A stretch of DNA of 64,000 nucleotides from assembly GCA_950097015.1 (NCBI GenBank), contig CATNEN010000003.1:1426001-1490000 (forward strand). Reading direction: 5' to 3'. Under the pieces are notes generated by a model, which was given only the letters and a program-made list of their open reading frames with translations, ran no database searches and had not been told where the DNA came from. This stretch comes from Macrostomum hystrix. Lineage: Eukaryota; Platyhelminthes; Macrostomidae. A program made the translations under genes and the position numbers. Positions 1 through 10,645 of the stretch are shown one piece after another; the stretch's first letter is position 1; each line of letters opens with the position of its first letter.

Positions 1-74
1 TAGTTCATTGCTTTGGGCTCGCAATACAGCTTAATCTAGTTTTTACCAAGTCGCTTGTCGATTGAAAATTTCAG

Positions 75-1860
75 ATGGCCGCACAGTCGGTTTCTCTTGT
101 CGTTCTACTAACTCTTGCGTTGGTGAATGGGTAGGTGGACCAAATTATATAGACTCAAAAATTTTAGCAACGTTGATACAAACTGTAGTTAGTATATTTC
201 TGCTGGCTTGGATATGATCTAAAAACGTTTTTTAACACTTATCTATACTACAGAGTTGAGTCGGACAAACGTTACTGTCTTAACGAGCTCACGGTCACCT
301 TAGAGCTGGATGACTTCTATCACAGAGACGAGACAATCATTCCTCACGTTGTTGACGAACCTTCAAGCGAGAATCGGGAGCGCATGAGCTGTCGCTGGGA
401 TGTGAGGTTGAGATCGGTCCAACCTGACCTGCAGCTGGTTCTGGAGATGCGTGATCGTAACCATGGAAACGAAGAAACAGAAGAGCAGGGCAGCGGACAG
501 TCAGAAGGACTCATGCTGCTCGACTCAAATACTGTGCTCCGTCACGGGATGTTTCTGGTCCAACCAATGAGAGATCGGTGAGACAAGGTTTTGTGTCTGA
601 AACTGGTTCTTTTAATGTTTTTGTTTGCTTAAAATTAGTTTTTTAATTCGGCTTGGCAATTTCAGAATGCAATTTACAGTGCAAGCGAACTGGGACAGGA
701 AAGCACAGAAGCCCATTGCTCAGAGCCTGAGGATTGTGATACCTCTCCCGGGAGTGTGCAGCAGAGACATGCTCAGCTTCCGCGGCAACTGCTACGCCGT
801 GACCACCGCTCTCCAGACGACCAGTCAGGTGGTGTCCAGCGTCGGAGGCAGCGCACAGCTCGCCAGTTTCAGCAGCATGGTTGAGATCGCAGACTTCATC
901 AGAGCTAGTGAGTGAGCAATGTCAGACACAACTCAAGCCTTCAAGTCCATTGCTAAAGCCTGATCTTTATCTGTTTCAGACACTGACAAAATGAGAGACT
1001 TTCCGTACACGCGCCCGCTGCACCTCAACCAGCCAGTCCGTCTCGGAATTTTCCTGAGCGCAGCCGCAGTGCTTTCGGCTGTTAGTGACAAGAGCGGCTG
1101 CAAGCTGGTGCCGGTTGGAAATGCGTCTGATTTCAGGTGAGAATTTCGCCTCGCTTAGGAGGTTACGCAATGCTGAAGTGGTGACTCGAGCATTTCACTC
1201 CTGAGGTGACGAAGTGGTGACTCATGATGCGGCTGTCTGAATTGCAGAGCTCAAGCCACACTTACTGGCCAGTGCGCCTCACTCAGAGTGACCGATCGAG
1301 ACGAAGCGGTGATCGAGTTCGACGACTGCAGCAGGCCGATGCTGTCGCTGCTGAGCTTCCCGGAGACGGCAACTCGCTCTGTTCGAAGGTCCGCGCAATG
1401 CAACGGCGCCCAGCTGGCGCGACTGGTGGAGCAACTGCGACTGCCCGAAATTCCAGAAGGCCCCTCAACGAGTCCGCTGTCCTCCGGCTTTGAGACTCAC
1501 AAGGGCTCAGATGTGAGTTTTAGGTCTGTCAGCCCTTCAGCAGTCGGTTTTGCTCTTGCTGGCGCAGTCGTTTGCCTACTCACCGCGGCATTAGCTGCTG
1601 TGCTGATCGGACGGCGACGGAAAAGAAGATTTGACTGCGAGGGCACGGCTGCTTCTGCAGTCCGTTCGCGCCGCGGCGGCGTGTGCGAGCAAATTGGTCA
1701 GACTAAGGGTGAGTCTGTCCTGATGCTTAATGAGAAAGGCCAGTATCAGTCTACAGCCGAGCAAGCAGCTACTTCTCAGGCTGTAGGAAAGCAAGACAGT
1801 GAACATGATCCTGCTGGTAATTTGATGTTCGACACGAAAAGAAATTCGATCTATGTATAA
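75..1860 (+). CDS. Type A gene: type I membrane protein with eight-cysteine ectodomain and long tail, 463 aa
   Basis: Five exons: 75-130, 254-577, 666-907, 980-1136 and 1248-1860. All introns are GT-AG, every junction keeps phase, and the sum is 1,392 nt with TAA at 1858-1860. Residues 1-19 form a signal peptide (MAAQSVSLVVLLTLALVNG). The ectodomain has cysteines near 27, 65, 158, 169, 248, 269, 287 and 311. A membrane segment lies near 358-380, followed by basic GRRRKRR and a tail of about 83 residues ending NSIYV. The acceptor at 1247/1248 was preferred over one at 1286 because it restores the segment GQCASLR, matching GPCASLR in the type B paralogue. The inverted copy suggests an upstream leader exon that would lie before base 1. 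The SCRWDV stretch recalls CUB domains and the overall layout recalls ZP proteins, but cysteine spacing fits neither clearly, so the family is unassigned. A receptor or adhesion role is inference. Confidence 0.8.
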
Positions 1861-3887
1861 CTGAGTAATTACTTCGACTTAATTTTCTGAAGCCTTTTTG
1901 TGGTACATTGTCTAGCTGCAGACGATCACGCATTATTTAGCTGCAGCCTATGTCTGTTTTTGTGGAAAGAAATACAACTGCTGTAAATTAGCCTGTAAAA
2001 CTTAGTGCACTTAGTCCCCTGTATCATAGTATCCTACTACCCTCGTTAGTATACGTATGGTGCAAGTGAAATATGCATTTCCATGACTCTGTTAAGTCCG
2101 TTGGTGCTATTGACGAGCATGCAGATATCCATGACAGATAAATTGGCTTGTTTGTGATTTTTTGCTTGAGTTTTCAGAATTTTCTATTTAAATCGGATTC
2201 CCTGTACAAAAGTTACAAAAAAAACAATAGTTGATATTTACTCATCTGAGGAAAGAGTACTCATCTATTTTCGGTCTAATGCATGTGAGCGAATTATAAA
2301 TTTAGTTTCTGTTCTTTACTTTCGAGTTCCTTGTTCGCTGTCGCGTCAGAAAAGCTTGTACAGTGTCTAAATATATACCTGACCTAACATTTGGTATATG
2401 CAGCCAAATACTCGCGTGCTTGGACCGCAAATCCATGTCACAGTCAAAGCACATACCACCCGTAACTGACGCATTTACAGAATAATTCGTATGAATGTAG
2501 ATAGCATAAGTTGCTTAATTAGAACAGAAAATAAAATATCTGAACGCGTCAGTCAATTATGAATCACGTGTGTAACCAAGACACTGTCGTGTTCAAATTG
2601 CTGTAATTGCATTCTGTAAATTTACTGTTTTTGTTGAAATCATTCTATCTACAGGCATTTAGTTAGTAAGCATTCTAAAAGAGCCTATTGTTTAGAGCGT
2701 CGATCGCATGACTCGAAGGTCGAGGGTTCGATTCCAGGTACCACTGGAACAATTTGTGTCCTTTAACACGACACTTGAGTCAGCATTGCTTCAGTTCAGC
2801 TAAATGGGTACCAGCATCAGATGGGTAATTGAGGGTGGGTGGAGCGTCCCCCAGTCCATGGACTGAACAGCTGTACGCAGACTTCAAGTGCGCCGCGCAG
2901 TAGCTGCAGCTGTGCTGTCGGCTGCACATCTGTACTTGTTGGGGCAGGTGTAATTAATACTTCCTTCTTATAAATATTGCTATATTGGGAATCATTTAGT
3001 GAATATTTCATAGTCTGCAGTTTTAACCACTTTAAGCGCGTTCAGATTTCGCACAGCAAAAAGTACATTTAGACGAAAAGCATCGTGTCGGGGCACTGCA
3101 TGGCACTTTTCAGCCAATTTGAATTTTTTTGTTTAAATCTCCTTATTTTGTGTTGGTCCAGCTAAGCATGAAACTAATTTTATGATAGATACTCAAGATA
3201 ACTACGAGTACCTAGAGGTTCCGTCAGCGTTTATTTTTACCTATGCCATAAAAATATCCGAGAGTATTCCATAGATTTCTCACATTCGCTGTCTTAGTCG
3301 TATGTGCGTCAAAATTGATGTACTTTACAGCCAACGGCTTGTCCAAGCCTTTTCCCTGGATTTTCCCTGGATTATCCCTGGATTATTCCTTGGTGGCCTG
3401 CGTATAGTTCCATGTTCCAGTCAAGGCTAAATATAGAGCTGCAGTCAAAAGCACTGGAGCAGTTGTGCAAAACAGTTTCAGCCCGTACATTCAACTACTG
3501 TACTTTGTAGTGCAAAATGAACAGTGACCATGTTTTGCCATATTTGCATTATAATATATATTATCCATATACTAGTATAGTATGAAGTTTTTGCATTTTT
3601 AGCTTTACTTTTTCTTATTTAAAGATCATACAAAAACGTTACACTGCTAAAGTCGAGAAAGTCCATTATTTGAGGTACAAAAATGACATGAGGATGACAT
3701 AAAAAAGGTGGAACTTCATAAAAGTAAATGTACGCTAGTGAGCGATAAAAATAGCAATACGTACGAAAGAGTACAGTCAAACTTGTTATGGCAGCTAGTA
3801 ACACCAATTTATAAGCTCAGATTTTATCAGAGCTTCAAGGGCCAGCATCAGAAAGTGTCAGTAATACTAGGGAATACTGCATTCCTG
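1861..3887. other. Spacer between type A and type B genes
   Basis: No convincing coding sequence. The stretch is AT-rich and contains a tRNA-derived SINE at about 2675-2955. It is repeated in inverted orientation at about 16,096-18,134. It is also repeated directly at 21,090-22,136, where about 790 bp around the SINE is absent. No canonical AATAAA is visible just after the type A stop codon. An open frame from 3708 runs into the type B signal-peptide exon but is probably upstream untranslated sequence. Confidence 0.6.
2675..2955 (+). repeat. tRNA-derived SINE with V-SINE-like tail
   Basis: The head (about 2675-2742) resembles a tRNA: an A-box-like TTGTTTAGAGCG and a perfect B box GGTTCGATTCC at 2726-2736. 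The body continues with TGTCCTTTAACACGACACTT and AAATGGGTACCAGC. These resemble the conserved tail of V-SINE/HE1-type animal elements (usually TGTCCTTGGGCAAGGCACTT and AAATGGGTACC). The element lies between the type A and B genes and is present in the inverted block (17,040-17,312, minus), so it predates that duplication. A tail-only fragment is at 13,377-13,512. Exact ends are uncertain. Confidence 0.6.
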
Positions 3888-5442
3888 ATGTGTTTCTACA
3901 TAATTATTTGGACATCGTGTGTGACGCTTGCGTTCGCCTTGCTCATGTAGGTGGGGAGCTTTCGACGATTTTCTGCTAGCGGACAAAATGCTACAGCAAA
4001 ATTTTTTCCCTCACTCCTGTGCCTTTCAGAGTTGAGTCGGCAAATCATTACTGCGTTAAAAAGCTCACACTTATCTTAGAGCTGGATGACTTCTATCACA
4101 GAGACGAGACAATCATTCCTCACGTTGTGGACGAACCTTCTAGCGAGAATCGGGAGCGCATGAGCTGTCGCTGGGATGTGAGGTTGAGATCGGTCCAACC
4201 TGACCTGCAGCTGGTTCTGGAGATGCGTGATCGTAACCATGGAAACGAAGAAACAGAAGAGCAGGGCAGCGGACAGTCAGAAGGACTCATGATGCTCGAC
4301 TCAAATACTGTGCTCCGTCACGGGATGTTTCTGGTCCAACCAATGAGAGATCGGTGAGACAAGGTTTTGTGTCTGAAACTGGTTCTTTTAATGTTTTTGT
4401 TTGCTTAAAATTAGTTTTTTAATTCGGCTTGGCAATTTCAGAATGCAATTTACAGTGCAAGCGAACTGGGACAGGAAAGCACAGAAGCCCATTGCTCAGA
4501 GCCTGAGGATTGTGATACCTCTCCCGGGAGTGTGCAGCAGAGACATGCTCAGCTTCCGCGGCAACTGCTACGCCGTGACCACCGCTCTCCAGACGACCAG
4601 TCAGGTGGTGTCCAGCGTCGGAGGCAGCGCACAGCTCGCCAGTTTCAGCAGCATGGTTGAGATCGCAGACTTCATCAGAGCTAGTGAGTGAGCGCTAATC
4701 ATTCAGGTTGATGGGATTCCATATTCTCCCTCAATGAAAATATTTCAAACATTGACTTTCAGACAACGCCAGGCTGAACTCGTTTCGGTACCGGCAGCCG
4801 CTGAGTTTGAATCTGCCGGTCCGACTCGGTCTGTTCCTCGCGTCAGTCGATGGCGCAGTCCTGTCCATCGGCAGGAGTAATGGAAGCTGCGCGCTGCTGC
4901 AACAAGTCCCGGCGCTCACGCAGTTTAGGTAGGCCATGCGGTCCGCTTAGTTCTTAGTTGGGTTCTAATGCCTGGAGGCTTCTGACCAAAATCACTCCTG
5001 ACATTTCAGGACTATCGACGGTCCGTGCGCTTCTCTTCGATTTTTAACAGATTCGAACCAGCCGAACGAAGCCGTAGTCGAGTTCGTCAGCTGTAACAGG
5101 TCGATGCTGTCGCTTTTGAACTTCCGGGAGACTTCCCTGGAGAGTACCCAGCACTGTACCGATTTAAATGGGAGCCATTTTGATAACCAGCTTGCAGAGC
5201 TTGAGAAAATATTTCTAGAATTAAATTTCAACGGAAGTAATGCCAGTTCCAATTCTACGAGTACAGACTACTGGAATTTACACAGTGACGCTTCTCTCCT
5301 GAAATCGCACTTCTCTATGATAGCCTACATTCTTCTCGCTTACGCTGCAATAGCTGCTGCTTTAGTGATTTTACTAAGGGTTTGCAGCCATAAAAACAAT
5401 AGTTACTCGAGTGTGCATCAGGCTGCTATGCAGACAGTTTGA
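3888..5442 (+). CDS. Type B gene: short-tailed paralogue of type A, 407 aa
   Basis: Exons 3888-3946, 4030-4353, 4442-4683, 4763-4928 and 5010-5442 total 1,224 nt, with matching phases and GT-AG introns. The signal peptide (MCFYIIIWTSCVTLAFALL) is unrelated to that of type A. Exons 2 and 3 are almost identical to type A. Exons 4 and 5 have diverged but keep the same intron phases and all eight cysteines, including GPCASLR and CNRSMLSLLNF. A dense N-glycosylation patch (sequons near residues 317, 338, 341 and 345) precedes a membrane segment at about 365-387. The cytoplasmic tail has only about 20 residues and ends AAMQTV. Exon 1 has no stop because the donor GTAGGT cuts inside the apparent ATG-TAG. 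Long-tail and short-tail paralogues side by side recall paired receptors, but that role is inference. Confidence 0.8.
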
Positions 5443-5703
5443 CATTTTCCTATTCGTATCCTAAATAGTTCACTTGGCACAAGCCTCAGTAGGGTCGCTA
5501 GGAACCTGACTTCTCACAAAAAATAATATATGATTATATTTTGCTAATACTATAATTATTTTTTTAAATATTGTTATTATTATATTTATTATTATTTTAC
5601 TATTATTATTATTACTTTTTTATTATTTTTATTGTTATTATAAAGTGCGCACTCAAAAGAGGTGCTGATTTTCTTTATTTTTTCAATCGCAACTGCGAGA
5701 AGG
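5443..5703. repeat. 3' flank of type B gene with TTA-rich microsatellite
   Basis: After the TGA at 5442 there is about 80 bp of unique flank, then an impure (TTA)n tract from about 5521 to 5640. The same layout follows the second copy (23,808-23,920) and the duplicated last exon (26,475-26,588), where the TTA runs are purer. No gene is seen. Confidence 0.75.
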
Positions 5704-6161
5704 CACTTAACAATCGGATCTAATTTCACTTAACAACCGGATCTAATTTCACTTAACAACCGGATCTAATTTCACTTAACAATGGAATCTAATTTCACTT
5801 AACAACCGGATCTAATTTCACTTAACAACCGAATCTAATTTCACTTAAGAACCGAATCTAATTTCACTTAACAATCGAATCTAATTTCACTTAACAACGG
5901 AATCTAATTTCACTTAACAACCGGATCTAATTTCACTTAACAACCGAATCTAATTTCACTTAACAACCGAATCTAATTTCACTTAACAACCGAATCTAAT
6001 TTCACTTAACAACCGAATCTAATTTCACTTAACAACCGGATCTAATTTCACTTAACAACCGGATCTAATTTCACTTAACAACCGGATCTAATTTCACTTA
6101 ACAACGGAATCTAATTTCACTTAACAATTCCGGATCTAATTTCACTTAACAACCGAATCTA
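5704..6161. repeat. 23-bp minisatellite array M1, block I copy
   Basis: About 20 head-to-tail units of a 23-bp motif, AACAACCGGATCTAATTTCACTT with variants (CCGAATC, CGGAATC, CAATCG, CAATTCCGG). There are no non-repeat spacers, so this is not CRISPR-like. The homologous arrays in block II are about 72 and 74 units long. Confidence 0.95.
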
Positions 6162-6919
6162 AAAGGCGAAAAAACGAAAGCAAAAGCGAACGCAGAAAAG
6201 ACACGCAGAACGAAAAGTTTTTCTTGGTGAAAAAATATGTTGTTAAATATTGAATTAATTTTTAGGCATAAAATCACATTTTTTGTATTGTCACTTATAT
6301 TGTTTTCTAGATTTCTCTACCTTTTGTGTCCAGAATCTTGTAAATTCAGCTTCAAATTTCACCCTGTGTCGAATTATGGATTCTGTTTTTGTTGTCAGGA
6401 GACTGTTTTGCATCACGTTGCTGTTCATGTTTGCCTCGATACCGCAGCCAGTGTTATTCGGATCGGTTACTAATTTCCAGATAATAGAGTCTTGTCGATT
6501 AGAATTAGAGTGAAGCCTAATTCTAATTAGAGTGATAATTATGTTTATCATTGAATTAGTGGAAGTGTAAAATGGTTCAAATATTCGTTAGACTTTTGAA
6601 GACTTATAGATTGCGCAATCGAGGTGGAACGACATTTTCATCAGACATTATTGCTAAGAAAACAAGAAGTATTAGAATCTGCCGCAGATTTTCCGGCTTT
6701 GCTAACGTAAATCGTTCGGCTTTTTAAAGAACTTTGAAATCATTCGAGAACGATAGTAACGGTGTGGCCCATGCGGCGCAGACTGTTAGCATTATGCTTG
6801 AAACATAGTGATGTGTCAACAGAGCAGTTTATCGTTTCTTAGGCACTGATTTGTCTAGGCACTGAAATGTCTGAGCAAGTTGGACAAACATGGGCGACTT
6901 GCTGCTGCTGCTGTGACTC
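6162..6919. other. Spacer between M1 and gene F with a possible small signal-peptide ORF
   Basis: Mostly non-coding and almost identical to 28,348-29,103. It contains a 45-codon open frame at 6376-6513, described separately, and an inverted repeat at 6498-6527. Nothing else recognisable. Confidence 0.6.
6376..6513 (+). CDS. Possible 45-aa secreted microprotein or leader exon
   Basis: The open frame begins MDSVFVVRRLFCITLLFMFA, a fair signal-peptide shape, and ends at TGA 6511-6513. The block II copy (28,560-28,697) differs by one synonymous base (GTT to GTA, a valine codon). No splice donor or homologue is recognised. It could be chance, a leader exon or a short secreted peptide. Confidence 0.2.
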   Translation: MDSVFVVRRLFCITLLFMFASIPQPVLFGSVTNFQIIESCRLELE

Positions 6920-9900
6920 CTAAACAATGAGCGGTCCAGAGGATGCGGCCGTGTCTATAGTTCTATTTGGGTAGGCATTGCTGTTCGCAGTGTATTTGCA
7001 GCTATAAATGGTTGGGTAATCGTAGGTTTCGCATCCCTGGGCTGGCGCTGTCGGAGTAGGATACGGTCGTACTTCAATGAATTTCTTCTTCTCACAGGCT
7101 TTGCAGCAGGTGAACAGCCTGAAGCCGTGGCTAGTCCATACCTGCCGGCGCGATGAAGAATAGCCCTGCGTTTGAGAATGACAAAAAATGTTTATCTCAG
7201 GACTGAGAATCGAACTCTCGACCTCAGGTGAAAAGTCTGAAAGTCTAACGACTATATAGGCTTGTTTTCGCCTAAAAATACACAATGGAGATAGGAATTT
7301 TTTCAGTTTTTGCACTTTTAAAAGGCGATAGTTTTTTGGAAGCAGACCCAAAGATCTTATGATTTAACTTTCCTAACATGTTGTTCCTAGGAATTTGACA
7401 AAACATTTTTTCCTTTAAAATTTGAATATCTAACTATTAATTAGTCAATAAGTCGTAAGGTTTAGAGACTAATCTTATAATATTCATAAATAAATTCATT
7501 TAAGCATATATAGAAAAGGAAGGAAAAAACCCTTATTGTTCATAAATCAAGCCTGACAGAAACGATGAAGAATTATTTTTTGCTGAGAATTAAAACTTCC
7601 ACAAACGTAGTTTCCCTTCATACTACTCCTATCGGTCTTTGAGTAGTATTGCAATTCAAAACGGTAATACACATCTGTGCAGCTTACCAGTGTGACTTTT
7701 ATGGTAACGAGGGCTGTTATCGAAATTAGCAGAATAACAATGGTACTGCCGGCTACAGATAAGAAGACTTTGTTGCTATGTGTCAGGAAACCGTTGTAAC
7801 TAGCTGGAATAATTAACATTCATTTATAATCAATGCACGAGTCACCCACATTAAAGTTAATTCAACTCACGACATACTACTTACACTTGACACATTGGTA
7901 GAATCGTTCGCCTGACACCTCACCCTTGCAAACACCACTGGCCTGACACCTCACCCCATGCAAACACCACTGGCCTGACACCTCACCCCTTGCAAACAGC
8001 ACTGGCCTGACACCTCACCCCTTGCAAACACCACTGGCCTGACACCTCACCCCTTGCAAACACCACTGGCCTGACACCTCACCCTTGCAAACACCACTGG
8101 CCTGACACCTCACCCCATGCAAACACCACTGGCCTGACACCTCACCCCTTGCAAACAGCACTGGCCTGACACCTCACCCCTTGCAAACACCACTGGCCTG
8201 ACACCTCACCCCTTGCAAACACCACTGGCCTGACACCTCACCCCTTGCAAACACCACTGGCCTGACACCTCACCCCTTGCAAACACCACTGGCCTGACAC
8301 ATCATCCCTTGCAAACACCAGTCGGCTGACACATCACCCCATGCAAACACCAGTCGGCTGACACATCACCCCATGCAAACACTAGTCGCCTGACACATCA
8401 CCCCATGCAAACACCAGTCGGCTGACACATCACCCCATGCAAACACCAGTCGGCTGACACATCACCCCATGCAAACACCAGTCGGCTGACACATCACCCC
8501 ATGCAAACACTAGTCGCCTGACACATCACCCCATGCAAACACCAGTCGGCTGACACATCACCCCTTGCAAACACCAGTCGGCTGACACATCACCCCATGC
8601 AAACACTAGTCGGCTGACACATCACCCCATGCAAACACCAGTCGGCTGACACATCACCCCATGCAAACACCAGTCGGCTGACACATCACCCCTTGCAAAC
8701 ACCAGTGGCCTGACACCCATTGAAACACCACCAAAAAGTCAGTAAAAGCATTCTACTCAGAAAAAAGCAGTTTAAAGCTTGCCATGTTCACTGCCTTCAA
8801 ACAATTGAAAATCGATGACGCGACTTTCAACAGCCGGGTAAGGCACTCCAGTTTGTTCAACTGAACAGCGAACCAGCCAAGGATTATGACGCATCCACTG
8901 ACGAAAGTGCAACTGATGAATGCTGATAAACTGGTCTTGCTGAAATGTTAGACAACGAGCCCTAAATTTAATTGATTTGCTAGTGAGCAGTACAAAGACT
9001 ATGGGGATAATTAGAATTGCCAAATCTTTTTTCGGTGTCTCTCAAAACACCGCTGGCTGCGGGTCTAGTGTCACCAAATGATGTGTCATTTCCTGCAGCC
9101 CTCCAGCAATTAAAAAAACTAATGTCTGCTTTTATTGCTGATTATACTGTATCGATGATATTGTTAACGGCTAATGTGATAAGAGCCATTGAATTATATA
9201 GTTCGTAATCTAACCTTTGTCTTGTCGAGTAATTCCTCAGTTCGGTTATCTGTGGCGTTGACGAGCCAGCAGCTGTGAAGCACGCCCCAATGACTGCAGC
9301 TGTGCGATGTAACATATATGGATCTAGAGATTCCCTCACGGTCACGATTATGGCTAAACCAGCCAAGGTCTACTTTTGTTGCGCAAGGAGCTGAAATTTT
9401 AATAACATTATCCTAATCATATCCCAGATTTAGACAAATTTATGCTCATATAGAGTGCTCAACAGACAAAACGATTGTGACAAGCACTAGGTAATAGAGG
9501 ACAGAATTGGGTGGACGGAGGTGAGATGAGACCTGGAAGAGATGAGATAGGGAGAGAGGAGAAAAGGGGAAGAGTTGAGACGGGAGAGATAAGACGGGAG
9601 AAAGATAAGACGGGAGAGAGATAAGACGGGAGAGAGATAAGACAGGAGAGAGATGAGAAAGGGGAGAGATGAGACAGGGGAGAGATGAGACAGGGGAGAT
9701 ATGAGACAGGAGAGAGATAAGACAGGGAGAGAGATGAGACAGGAGAGAGATGAGACATGGGAGAGATGAGACAGGAGAGAGATGAGACATGGGAGAGATG
9801 AGACAGGAGAGAGATGAGACACGGGAGAGATGAGGCAGGGCAGAGATGAGACGGGGGAATGAGACAGGAGAGAAATGAAACAGGAGAGAGATGAGACATG

Positions 9901-10645
9901 GGAGAGATGAGGCAGGAGAGAGATGAGACATGGGAGAGATGAGACAGGAGAGAGATGAGACATGGGAGAGATGAGACAGGAGAGAGATGAGACATGGGAG
10001 AGATGAGACAGGAGAGAGATGAGACATGAGAGAGATGAGACAGGAGAGAGATGAGACATGGGAGAGATGAGACAGGAGAGAGATGAGACATGGGAGAGAT
10101 GAGACAGGAGAGAGATGAGACAGGGGAGAGATGAGACAGGAGAGAGATGAGACATGGGAGAGATGAGACAGGAGAGAGATGAGACATGGGAGAGATGAGA
10201 CAGGAGAGAGATGAGACATGGGAGAGATGAGACAGGAGAGAGATGAGACGGGGGAATGAGACAGGAGAGAAATGAGACACGAGAGAGATGAGACAGGGGG
10301 GAGATAAGACAGAGCTGATTTACAGAAATCAACTATTTGAAGACCCCTGTAAAACATCGGTTTACCAGAAATCCTGTTGACAGTGAACGTTTCACCGATT
10401 TTCTTGATAAACTGATTCTGCTGAATAGCATGGCACTTGATGGAGGCTTCCATTAGCGAGTTCGTCACCAAAATTTCGTAGATTGAAGTCAGGCTTAACG
10501 CTGTGCGATTTCGTTTCGATTTAGTCGATTCTCTGATCTGAAATTGGGAGAAATCCACAAAAATGTATAGACAGGGGCACAACAAGATAAATAAGGCGGA
10601 TAGGCCCGTAATTGAGTTAAGGTAATAATTTATCTTTCTTTTCAT
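6920..10645 (-). CDS. Gene F: predicted type I membrane protein, about 338 aa (alternative 221-aa secreted form)
   Basis: Minus-strand exons: 10645-10324 (signal or anchor segment ITGLSALFILLCPCLYIF), 9390-9215, 8939-8783, 7803-7688 and 7165-6920, total 1,017 nt in phase. Exon 2 carries several cysteines and the sequons NAT and NRT. Exon 4 encodes the membrane helix VFLSVAGSTIVILLISITAL and ends at a strong donor GTAAGC. Exon 5 encodes a Tyr-rich tail ending GPLIV. The weak point is the exon 3 donor, which would be GC (GCAAGC) at 8782 or a poor GT near 8792. If exon 3 is read through it stops at 8772-8774, giving 221 aa without the helix. The 5' end is also unsure: TTTCAG at 10543-10538 could be an acceptor for an unseen upstream exon. 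Introns hold minisatellites M2 and M3, a SINE tail and a tRNA-Lys-like relic. No family is recognised. Confidence 0.5.
7196..7262 (-). repeat. tRNA-Lys-like relic
   Basis: Read on the minus strand, TTTCAGACTTTTCACCTGA matches the anticodon arm of tRNA-Lys(UUU), followed by GGTCGAGAGTTCGATTCTC as a T arm with B box. The acceptor stem does not pair, so this is a degenerate tRNA or SINE head rather than a working tRNA. It lies in the last intron of gene F. A near-identical copy is at 29,384-29,447. Confidence 0.5.
7911..8718. repeat. 32-bp minisatellite array M2, block I copy
   Basis: About 25 units of CCTGACACCTCACCCCTTGC plus AAACACCACTGG. The first half is this subtype. The second half is a divergent subtype reading GGCTGACACATCACCCCATG with AAACACCAGTC. 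The block II array has only the first subtype and about 15 units. It lies in the third intron of gene F. Confidence 0.95.
9048..9118 (+). repeat. SINE 3'-tail fragment with hairpin
   Basis: CGCTGGCTGCGGGTCTAG to CTGCAGCCCTCCAGCAATT matches the 3' part of the SINE at 20,631-21,085 with scattered mismatches. It keeps the GGCTGC/GCAGCC inverted arms and is followed by an A-rich run. It lies in the second intron of gene F; the block II copy is at 30,916-30,986. Confidence 0.55.
9521..10314. repeat. GAGATGAGACAGGAGA-type minisatellite M3, block I copy
   Basis: A purine-rich tandem array built of 14-15-bp half-units (GAGATGAGACAGGAGA and GAGATGAGACATGGGA), giving a dimer of about 28-30 bp. It is intronic in gene F, between the donor at 10,323 and the acceptor at 9391. 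Long minus-strand frames rich in Ser, Leu and Pro across it are products of the repeat. The strand asymmetry (G+A on +) could favour triplex or R-loop formation. Confidence 0.9.

Noticed and set aside
625-665. Start codon for a separate 96-residue protein at 625 (also 4401 and 22,672).
   Set aside because: The sequence before 666 is intron 2; the true exon begins after TTTCAG and joins the previous exon in phase.
75-1860. ZP-domain or CUB-domain assignment for the A/B family.
   Set aside because: Eight cysteines and a C-terminal membrane segment recall ZP proteins, and CRWDV recalls CUB, but the cysteine spacing does not match either well enough to name a family.
1287-1860. Alternative acceptor at 1286/1287 for type A exon 5.
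   Set aside because: It also keeps phase, but it drops the conserved GQCASLR segment with cysteine 6 that the paralogue has; 1247/1248 restores it.
9446-10332. Long minus-strand frames rich in Ser, Leu, Pro and His across M3 (also 31,298-31,918).
   Set aside because: All three minus frames are open with the same repeat pattern. The array lies between a phase-matched donor and acceptor of gene F, so it is intronic.
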